A stretch of 64,000 nt of DNA from Symbiodinium natans (Eukaryota; Sar; Dinophyceae; Suessiales; Symbiodiniaceae): contig CAJNDS010002712.1 in assembly GCA_905221605.1 (NCBI GenBank), positions 1,052,501-1,116,500 on the forward strand. Direction: 5' to 3'. A model generated the notes under the pieces. It was given only the letters and a program-made list of their open reading frames with translations, was not told the DNA's origin and searched no databases. The translations under genes and the position numbers were made by a program. Every line of letters begins with the position of its first letter. The stretch's first letter is position 1. Shown one piece after another: positions 13,301 to 22,500 of the stretch.

Positions 13301-14965
13301 AGAGTTTGATTAGTGCAGTTGTCCTTGGTAGTTGTGTGCCGATTGCTGTTCACAAGTTCAGATGTGCCTTGCATTCCTCGTCTGACTTTTAAAGCTTGGG
13401 CAAGCATTTAGCGCCCGACCGAACAATTCCGTTCGCGCCCTGCGGCATGCATTGACATGCGTGCTGAAGAGCCTGTGGTGGAACTTTGATGATGTGAAGG
13501 TTTTGGTATTGTAAGAGCAACCCCCGAACCCCAGGCCCCATTACCTTATGAAGCTTACCATCGAATCGTAGCAGAGCGTGCAGCTGTGGCATGAGTTGGC
13601 GCATCTTTGCACATATGCTACAAGCCGGTTAGCCCGAATCATAGAGCACCTGAAACGATCGACCTTTCTGCCGCATTTCTGCACACCAGCAAGAACAATC
13701 AACTTGGCAGCTGCTGTTTACTTGTCTGGGCCGATTCAAAACCAGCCTGGTCGTGGAATCATCTTGTGCGCAGGTTACAGGGAAGCCACAGGCAGTTTCG
13801 GGCTTGGCTTATTATGTAAACAGCGAGGGGTCCATGTTTCCCCAAGCACGCCTTCAGAACAGCAGGAGTTGATCTGCAGCTCTAGACGTACTTTGCTTTG
13901 CAAAGCTTGGGGAGAATTGACCCCAATAAACAGGTAATTCGTGCACTGCGTGAAGCAATGCCGGACAAGACGTGCTCCAGAGACATGAAGCAGCTGATAG
14001 CAGAAAGCTTGTGGGCAAGACTTTGGGTCAGCCCGATCTTCGAGTTCGCTTGCCTCAGCTGGTGGTTCATTGGCAGTATGTGCCACGGAGACGTTGATGT
14101 ATAGCCGGTGTTTGCAAAACTGGCAATCGGAACCCCTTTCATGCTTCATGAACTACGGTGGGGTTCTGGTGAGGCGACTCAGTACTCAAGCTCAGGAGGG
14201 TTTAGTTTAAGAGGCTTCATAAGAAGCCATCCTACAGCTCCGATGCAACCTGCGGGCATCGCCGACTCTACCTCCTAGCGGCCTTACACCCCCCCCCCCC
14301 GCCCCACCAAAAAAAAGTCTAAAATACACCAAGCAGAGCATCAGCCAAACATCCCCACCTGCCGGCGCAATGGAAGCCCTGGATGGCTTGCTGCCGAGGA
14401 AACTGGGGATCGAACCGATACAAAGCAAGGGCCGGTAAAATGATTATACGTTGGAACTTTCAGAAGGAACCGGCTGGAAGGTAGTGGCTGTAAGTGCCCC
14501 ATATCAAATAAGGGCTTTATAGGAATATGGGCCCCTTTCATCCCCCCAAGGTTCTTATGAAATTAATTCGTCCCAGCCCTCGGGGCTCTACCCCTTCAAA
14601 GTCACGCAGGGCAATCTTCCTGAGTGCCCGCTCCCAGAGTATCTTGCGGAGAATGAAGTGCCCACCCACACCGCATGCCATGGAGTACACTTTTGTTGCG
14701 GTTTGGGGGCTGGGGCGTCATCCTGCGGGACGCTGCCCAGTCTGTCCACTGCACTATCATCATGTGGAATATAGAACTACGAAAACCTGTGGTTCTGATA
14801 CTCTTGGGTTTGATGTGCTACCACTGAGCAGCCGTCATCGAGCTGGTCAGAAGAAAGGGGCCACAAGGCTCCAAACGAAGCATGACGCAACGTATTCACA
14901 AATAGGAGAAGCACCTGGATTGCCCAAACTTATATCGAAGACCAACCAACAGCTGCCTTGCCTGT

Positions 14966-14986
14966 GAGAGAGAGAGAGAGAGAGAG
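14966..14986 (+). repeat. (GA)n microsatellite
   Basis: About ten perfect GA dinucleotides in non-coding sequence. Confidence 0.9.
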
Positions 14987-15558
14987 CAAGCGACCTCGTG
15001 CCACCGGAAGTGGCAACGCTAATTCTCATGCTGACCCTCACAACCAACTCGTAATGACACGGGAAGGCTTCCCAAAGTCCTAACTTGTCGAACCTGCGTA
15101 GCCATGCTGCGGAAAGCGAAAGAGTTTGAGCAGGCTCCACATTCTTCGCTGCGTTTGCGGTGGTGCGGAGAAGCTCCCCTGCGCAAGCCTTCGGGCACTG
15201 GCAGCAGTCGCCCACTAAGCTTTCAGGGATTAGGCATGATTAGACTATGTTAGACTACACCCTGGCACTTGATTACGGAGTGTTGGAGAAAATGCAGCAG
15301 GATGCAGCAGGAGTTGTACTCCTCCTCCCTCTTAAGCACTCCACGAAGCTGCCTGGAGTGCCCAGAGATCCTTTTTTTGTTGCACAAGGGCTTGCCCTTT
15401 GAAAAGGGTGAATTCCATAGCCTCAGGTCTCCAAGAGCTGGCAGGAGCTCAGCCTATGTCCGGAGCAACCCAGCTGCATGTTATCAGCACAGGTTGGGCC
15501 ACACAAGTTTGCGCCTTGTCCCCGCTATCAGATGAAAACGCTGTAGAAGAGGAGTAGC

Positions 15559-15900
15559 TTGATAGCAGTACTCGTACTAGTAGTCGTCGTCGTAGCGATA
15601 GCTGTGTTTTGTGCTTGTGCCATGCGTCTTGGCGCATTCATGAGCAGCCAGGCCCCGAGTCTCCCGGTGGTTTTGCTTGAGGGAGGTTACGACGTTTTTG
15701 TCAGGCAGAGCCTCCTTGCACGTGTATTTCGCACATTCCCGACCGCTGCCATGCCTACCGAGAGATTTCACTCGGTTCCTCAGCGTTGGACGCTTGTCGC
15801 CACCGCCACCACTTCGCTAATCATTTTGGCGTGCATGCTTGTCATTGTAGTTCTTGTCCTAATGAAGAACATGAATTTGAAGGCGTGTTCACCAGTGTAG
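15559..15900 (+). CDS. Possible small membrane ORF upstream of the methyltransferase gene
   Basis: A 113-codon open frame contains two strongly hydrophobic segments, one near residues 1-20 (Val/Leu/Ile-rich) and one near residues 75-105. An internal ATG at 15751 would leave a short protein with one membrane span. It ends 33 bp before the ATG of the METTL24-like gene, which also starts with a membrane anchor. It could therefore be an alternative upstream exon, a decayed duplicate of that N-terminus, or chance. No family was recognised. Function is unknown. Confidence 0.25.
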   Translation: MIAVLVLVVVVVAIAVFCACAMRLGAFMSSQAPSLPVVLLEGGYDVFVRQSLLARVFRTFPTAAMPTERFHSVPQRWTLVATATTSLIILACMLVIVVLVLMKNMNLKACSPV

Positions 15901-15933
15901 TGCCCACATCTTCGGCTCCTTGCGCTGGCTGCA

Positions 15934-16953
15934 ATGATGTGGGCGCAGTGGATGGTAATGGCTTTCACAGCGGTCGCTGCCATTTTTGTATGTCTGCAGG
16001 CGGCGCAGATGACCACCTTGAGGCTCAGTCAGCAACACCCTGTGTTCTTGAAGTTGGGCTCTGCGAATGCCCAAGTGGAGGATCTCCCGATCGTTATCTC
16101 AGCGTTGCAAAGGCTCGAGCCCAAGATGACGCACATGGAGAGTTCCATGAAGGACCTATATCAGGAGTTGGTGAACGTGTCCAAGCACGACTTCTGGGAT
16201 GAAGGCGCGCTGATTAAATTGGAGCTGACATCTGAGCATGCATACTGGCATCAGCGACAAGAGCTGGAACTTGCAAGAAGTCCTCATTTCGCCGGTCTTG
16301 AAGCGAATTGGCCCTGTCTCTGGGGTGAGGAGGTGATTGGGGGTGAGCCCAGTCATGGCACCAAGTGGATGTGCGGCGCACGCTTTCTTCGGAAGCCTTG
16401 CGTTCTGTACTCTTTCAGCTACGGCATGCGTGGACAGAACCCTTTTCAGAAGGGGCAGAGCAACTTGGGGGACTGTCAGATACACATCCATGATCCCACG
16501 CTGGACCAGTCAAAGGATGGCTTGTACCATGTCCATAAAATTGGACTGGGCAGCGGCGACGGCCCTCTGGAGCTAACCCCTGCAACGAAGCACCTTGTTC
16601 AACTACAAGGCATGCCTGCACGTACCTTGATGACGGCTATGAAGGAACATGGTCATAGTCATATTGATGTGCTTGTGATCGACATCGAAGGCCTGGAATA
16701 CGAGGTGCTTGCAAAACTCAATGCAACCGGCTGGCCTTCAATCGGTCAGTTGCTGATGACGGTGCACGTCCAAGGAAGTGGGTCGTTCAGGAAGCAGCTC
16801 CTTGAAGTAATAGCTCAGGTTGAATCTGCGGGATTTCGGCTCTTTCGCAAGGCGCTGCAGATCACGGCACCAGATGCCTGCATAGAGTATGCCTTCATGC
16901 AGAAAGGATGGAGGCCAGAGATCAAGGCATACCATATGACCAGCATGACCTAA
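15934..16953 (+). CDS. METTL24-like / FkbM-type methyltransferase, membrane-anchored
   Basis: A complete 339-residue frame from an ATG-ATG pair to TAA, without introns. Residues about 5-25 form a hydrophobic segment, so a type II membrane protein of the secretory pathway is likely. Residues about 26-110 look helical. From about residue 115 the sequence resembles the METTL24 / Methyltransf_22 family: a KWMCG motif near residue 143 followed by CVLYSFSYG, then an acidic HDPTL-type segment, and the diagnostic DVLVIDIEGLEYEVL stretch around residues 245-260 that corresponds to the FkbM-type (K/I)DIEG signature. Family knowledge predicts a SAM-binding Rossmann fold, but the substrate of METTL24-type proteins is not established. 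The Ile-Asp-Ile-Glu-Gly core is intact, so an active enzyme is plausible. A minus-strand WD40-like fragment lies about 330 bp downstream in convergent orientation. Confidence 0.8.
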   Translation: MMWAQWMVMAFTAVAAIFVCLQAAQMTTLRLSQQHPVFLKLGSANAQVEDLPIVISALQRLEPKMTHMESSMKDLYQELVNVSKHDFWDEGALIKLELTSEHAYWHQRQELELARSPHFAGLEANWPCLWGEEVIGGEPSHGTKWMCGARFLRKPCVLYSFSYGMRGQNPFQKGQSNLGDCQIHIHDPTLDQSKDGLYHVHKIGLGSGDGPLELTPATKHLVQLQGMPARTLMTAMKEHGHSHIDVLVIDIEGLEYEVLAKLNATGWPSIGQLLMTVHVQGSGSFRKQLLEVIAQVESAGFRLFRKALQITAPDACIEYAFMQKGWRPEIKAYHMTSMT

Positions 16954-19559
16954 AAGCAAAAAAGAAGCGCGCAGAGTACACGGGGTCCCGGTGTAGACAT
17001 CATGGTGCAACAGCATCACACAGTTCAAACAGGGCTTGCTATATCGTCGGGTTTAGCGGGTTTTAAACATCAGATTTCAGGGGGTTCGATTTCAAGTTTA
17101 ACATGTACACCGGCTCCTGCTGCGAAGAAGAAAGAAGCAGAAGAGAAGAAAGAAAAGAAAGAATACAGAAGAGAGATGAGAAGAAGACCAATGGCGAGTT
17201 CATCATCCGGGTGGGCCACAGCCTGAGTTGTTGCAGTTTTGCATCACCCTGCTGTAGAGTTCTAAATGTGGGTGTTTCCCGATCCCCTGCTGCAAGGCCC
17301 AACAATGCGATCGTCTTGTCAAAGCTGCCCGCAACAAGCTCAAGCCATCCAATCCAGGACAAAGACAACATCATTCTTAGCTTGAACAAAAAGGGCGCAA
17401 GCGTCAAACTTGCAAGAGTTTAGAGCTTCTGGTGCGGGGGGTGGGAGCTGTGCCTTGAGGAACTGTCGCGTTCGGCTGTTCCTGGGATCATAGTTAGAGC
17501 TTTTTTGTTCTAACGCGCCGCGCGTTGTTGCGGATGTGTTACCGCACTGGGCCACCCTCAGAAGAAGTAGGAGTTGGCTGCTTGAGACCCCATGCGCCAA
17601 CTTGGTCAGCAACAAAATGAGCACCACCCGCTGCGCATAGTAGCCATAGAACCCAGACCTGTCCTGTCCTCAAACCGCTTAACATGCGTCGGGCAACCCA
17701 GAAACACGATGCTTCGTTGTTATCGTGCCGCAGACTCAGACCAGATCGTTTAAGAATCTCGATGGCTCATGGGCAGCAAAACTGCAGAGTTTTTGTCTAT
17801 GTGGAACTGCCATGATCGACCCTCTCAGCAGATAAGCCTTTCTTTTGTAGCTCCCGCAACATATTAGGTGTGTATATAAATACATAATACTCATATATAT
17901 ATATGTATATATATATATAGTATAATGCAAAACTACTATAATACTACAATACTAGAGAGAGGGAGAGACTATTAGCACATTGTTATAGTATCGTTATGTT
18001 GCTATGTTCCTTACTGGCGTGTGTGTCTCTTATGTGCTTGCATTCTTGTTGTATTAAATTTGATCCTTTTCATGCTGTTCGAGTTTATATATATGGACAT
18101 ACTCTTGTGCTATGTAGCGTTCCCCTGGTTACAGCCATCAGGATATTGCCCTTCGGTCGGCAGCTGCACTGCCGGTTGTTGACGCCGGGGAATGTGTGCA
18201 ACCACACCTGCAAGAGCGTTGACAAGGAATCAGTTCAAGGATTCGCGACTCCCCAAGCAGATGCCTGCAGGTACCGCAGTAGCTCCCTAGGTCTTTCCCC
18301 ATGAAATGGTGGGACGTGTCACAGCTCCGAGAAACTCACTTCGAAAGCAATTCCAAGACGACATAGCCGCGATACGCCTTCAAGGTACCGTAGTACGGTG
18401 ATTGAGCATCAGGTGTACGCATACGTTGACGTGCAGAGTCTATAGTTGCACCAGCCCTCTCCGTGTGGGAGATAGATAGGGATATTCCAGTATTCCAAAC
18501 CCTGCTGAAGATCAGAAGTCGGCCCTTGACAGGTAAGAGATCTGGGGAGATTTGGCCTCCCGGCGAGGCGTTGGAGGTGTCCCTCGGCCAAGATGATGTG
18601 CACCAGGTCCCACTCTTCTGAGCCGGTTTTGCCAAGGTCCCCCCTTTTTTTTAGCTGCAGAAGCAGGAGAGTTGATGATTTCGATATTGTTTCGCGCTCA
18701 GCTCTCAGGGCTTGCTTCCCCGCCTGGCAGTGCTGAGGCACCGAACTGGGGCCTCGGAACCTTTGGGGGCAACGCGGCCGAGAAGCAACGGCTTTGGATT
18801 GTTTTAGGCATCATATAGGAATATGCATATATGAGTATATCTATGTGTATATATATACAACAATAATATGAAGAGTAGTCCAAAAAAACAAAAGTGGCAT
18901 GCCAGGGCTTCCATCTCCCGACCTTCTCTCTCCCTCTTTCTAAACGAAAAGGGTGCACTTGAAGAAGAGTTTTTTCATCCCGAGGAACGGGACACGTTGG
19001 TCCGGTTCTTCCACACTTGCTTGCACAGGGACAGCTGCTGAGTCTTGTGTCTTCCCATGGTTTAGGGTGCAGGGTGGAAACATCCGTCCTAAAAGGCCCT
19101 GGGCTTCAAAGAGACAAGCTTGAGAGCAAAATCCCGCCCCGCAGGATTATCAGCCCGCAGAGAGGCTCAGGCAGCAGTTCGACGAGGTGGGGCACACAGG
19201 GCTTCCAGATACCGGGAGTATATCATTTTTGGGCTCCTTCGCATTCATCGTATGAAGCGTTCACCCAATCGGCTGGGCCCCGAACAGCGGATGAGGGTTT
19301 GGGCCTCGAGACTTCCACTGCAAAGTAGCTGCATTAGTCATATTAGTCGCATGAGATCTTTTGCCTGGGCTGCAAAGGCACGGACCTTTGAAGCTTTCAT
19401 TCAGTGCCTTGGAGTGAGAAGTGACAGCAAGTGCAGGAATTCTTCGCGGTTGACTTGAGCAGAAGGATGAAGCGGCTTCCTTTTATTCTCACATTCCATT
19501 CGCTTCCGCTTGCTTCTACTGAGGCTCCTGTCTGAATTCCGCAACACTCACTTCCCCAG
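16954..19559. other. Stretch between the methyltransferase and kelch genes
   Basis: Apart from the WD40-like fragment at 17.3 kb, no gene is recognised. AT-rich simple sequence occurs at about 17,870-17,970 and 18,800-18,870. A purine-rich tract lies at about 17,125-17,185. Confidence 0.4.
17285..17407 (-). CDS. Possible WD40-repeat exon or remnant
   Basis: A minus-strand open frame contains LELVAGSFDKTIALLGLAAG at 17285-17344. This follows the classic WD40 blade pattern (Leu-Ala-Ser-Gly-Ser-x-Asp-x-Thr-Ile-x-Leu-Trp-Asp-Leu-x-Thr-Gly) closely, although the usual Trp after Leu is a Leu. The frame remains open to 17063, and the part after 17230 becomes simple purine/pyrimidine sequence. No neighbouring blade was recognised, so it is either one small exon of a minus-strand WD40 gene whose other exons were not found, or a relic. 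WD40 proteins are generally scaffolds. Confidence 0.4.
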
Positions 19560-22500
19560 ACCTGCTGGCCCGGGCGATGCGCCACCACCCGTGCTTGGGC
19601 CAGAGATGTTAGGTCACCTAAAAAAGGCGCATCCTGTTGGGGGTCATGTTGGGGCCCCCCTCAATGCGCTGGGGCAACCGGCCAAGGTGTGGTGCTCTGC
19701 AGCTGTGGTACTGCCGAGCGGCCGACTTTGTACAGTGGGCGGCGGCTGCTACAGTCTCGCAGTCTTGTTTAGTGCGTCTCGAAGCCTAGCGCTTGGGGAA
19801 GCTCCACAGCCCGGGAAACAACCCGAAAAGCCTGGCCCGGAATGCAAGAAGGACTTAGACATGCCTTAAAGAGTTGGCCGACTAAATAAGGCACTTTGGC
19901 AAAAGACACAATTAAACAGTTTTGGCCTGCCAGGCAGCTTCAGACATTCTCAGAGTTACTCTTCCTCAACTAGCTAAAGCCATGGAGTTGCATTCAAAAG
20001 TGTTGAGATGCAACGAACTGAACTAGTTGCAAGAGTCTGTGAATCTCCTAGTCTGAGCTGGTGTCCTCCGGTTTGCAAACCAGTTGCAGGCTATGAGCTG
20101 GCAAACGTGCAGACGAGGATGGTGGACACTTGCTCTGAACTGGATCACATGGGACATCTGTGCTTTACCACCAAACCGGTACACCCTCCCATCCCAGGCC
20201 TCGAATCACTCTACATCGTACTCAAGAGTCCGGGACCCGCACTGTTGAGCCATCTGACAGCACAGGAAGTGCTTTGGGAGCAGCCCAACGTCTACGTCTT
20301 CGACACCGCACGGCGGAGCTGGTCGCGACAACCAACACAAGGCGGACCCAAGGATGCTCCGGGACCCTAAGGCCATCTACGGCCCTAAGATTTCGGGCAT
20401 AAGTCGGGCTAGGGGCTTGTAATCTCTCAGGCCCATTGGGCTTCGCTCCAGGCACACCGCCCCCAGTCGCCCACACCTATGCAGCAGCCCACACCTTGCT
20501 GGGCGACAAGTGGGTGTTCTGGTGCGGAGGATACTACGGCCAGGCCAGGAATCCAGGAATCTAAGCGGCTTAATGTTGGTTGCGTTGCGCTCCCGTGTCG
20601 AAGCTGATTCTTCAAACCTTCTCCTTCTTATAGCTTATAGCTTATAGCTTATAGCTTATAGCTTATAGCTTATAGCTTATAGCTTATAGCTTATAGCTTA
20701 TAGCTTATAGCTTATAGCTTATAGCTTATAGCTTATAGCTTATAGCTTATAGCTTTGTGGCTTCGTGCTGCCAGAATATGGCTACGGGCGCTCTGACAAG
20801 CCCCTTTGGAAACACAAGTGTTGCCCGTTGCAAGGCTTGTTGCTCTTGCTTCCTCTGCTGTTGTCTCTGTCCAGGAACTGGCCGGCACAGTAGCACACAT
20901 GTAGCGGCGGCAATAGGCGCAGAACAGCGCCGGCCACCCTCTTCTCTTGAGCACTGGCGTTGGGCATGGGACCTTTGTACAAATACTATACATCCTTCTA
21001 CACAGTCTTTAGGCCGTTTCCCTGCGGCATCTGCGGCTTCCGTTGGTCCAAACTCTGGGGCGGCATCTTCCTCACAAGTTCTACGCATTGCATGCTGCTG
21101 CTGGGCTTACAAACGAGGGGCAGAGGGCTCAGCCGATTACAGCATGCACCTCTCTAGCACCCAGAATTCATAGCCCTAAGCTATCAAGCAGACCTACAAA
21201 CGCAGACAAGCCCTTCCCTTCCTGAACCCTCGACATGAACCTACAGAAGCCTTCAAAATTCCCAAAACCTTGTCATTCAGGCTGCCACTGTAGGGGCATG
21301 CCGGCTCAATGCGCACCCACAAGCACAAGCGACAAAGGCTTCCGAGATGTCTCGGCCTGGACCATGGAACCCCTGAGCAAAATCCTAAACCCTGATCGCT
21401 ACCACCCCACAGGCCCCCCCCATGCGGCAGTGATCTCAGAAAATGTTGCTTCAATTTCGCTGAACTTCCCTGACTTTTCTGCAATGCATCTGTCCTGCTG
21501 CGCCGGTAGTGAGCGATCATTCTGCCGCTGGCAAAGTTGTCAAGCACACCCGAGCCAGACTGGAATTCAGATGTCAGAAACCGCTTCGCATGGTATCCTA
21601 CTATCCCGCTCCACGAGATCAGGCCGTTGCAGGAGATGCGCACGGAAACGGGCGGGAAACCGGAACAGGGTCCGAGCCGTTGTCCTACTACGAGCGAGAA
21701 AGCCGTCGTCGAAACCGGCAGCTGCGCGATCAACTTCGTGCTGAAGATCCCAACGGAATCCTTGATCTAGCTTCGGTTCGCGGCTCTTCTTGGGACAGCA
21801 TTGGAGTGTCCACAGCTCTGCAGGCACTGGCGTGGAAAGTAAAGCAAGGGGCACCCAGGCCCAGCTTCAGTGATGGCCGGTGGAAGCAACTCCAGCTCTG
21901 GGCTTATGGCCAGCTGGCTGAAGGTGAAGCGCGCAATCTGGCTAATACTGCCTGGTCGATGGCCAACATCTCCTGCATGAGCTTGCCCTTTATGACAGAG
22001 ATTGCCAAGCTTGCGCAAGTCCGTGCTGGCGAGTTGAAGCCTCAGGAACTTTCGAATCTCTTATGGTCCTTTTCGACCATGAGACACACGGACCCTCCAG
22101 TGCTTCAGGCTCTGGCAGCAGAGGTGGACAGTCGCATTGCTGGAGACGCTGACAGGGCCGATTCCTTCTCCTGCCAGGATGCAGCAAACACGATGTGGGC
22201 GTTTGCTTCGCTCACCTTCGCCTCAGGTGAGACATGCAAACGTCTGGCATGCTACGCCTCGACGTTCGTCTTCCAGTTCAAACCTCAGGAGTGTGCCAAC
22301 ACCTTGTGGGCCATGGCCATTCTGGACGTGCGAGACTCCAAGTTGGTGGAGAGCATTGCATCCCGTGCTCGGGAGACGCTTCCTGAGTTCAGGTCTCAGA
22401 ATCTCTCCAACTTTATCTGGGCGTACGCCAAGATGGGGCACCGAAATGCCCCGTTGACAAGTACCGTGCTGCAGCTGTCACTGCATGCGATGGAAAGGTC

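Larger units (their letters stand above)
3168..15550. other. Long stretch without a recognisable gene
   Basis: About 12.4 kb with no domain, motif or exon chain that could be recognised on either strand. Open frames are short. The longest, a 152-codon minus-strand frame at 8980-9438, shows no family signature. The stretch holds TTTAGGG-type remnants at 3283-3320, 7674-7700 and 8083-8098, (GGAA)n at about 8817-8850, GA repeats at 6724-6804 and 14966-14986, an AT array at 10363-10394, and poly-G runs at about 10431-10460 and 10541-10567. At about 10,640-10,810 there are loosely repeated TAGAAACACGA-like units. Short isolated exons could be missed. Confidence 0.5.

Noticed and set aside
14395-14480. 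Minus-strand tRNA suggested by GGTTCGATCC
   Set aside because: The T-arm stem does not pair, and no acceptor stem or anticodon arm can be drawn around it.
15905-15920. CATCTTCGGCTC upstream of the METTL24-like ATG as a spliced-leader relict
   Set aside because: It resembles the leader core only with an inserted base and an internal mismatch, and lacks the CAAG end, so chance is a sufficient explanation.
19600-19760. TYW4-type (wybutosine synthesis) kelch protein, suggested by VGGGCYSL
   Set aside because: The exon joins naturally to further kelch blades downstream, and no wybutosine-enzyme methyltransferase domain was seen. A general kelch protein explains the data.
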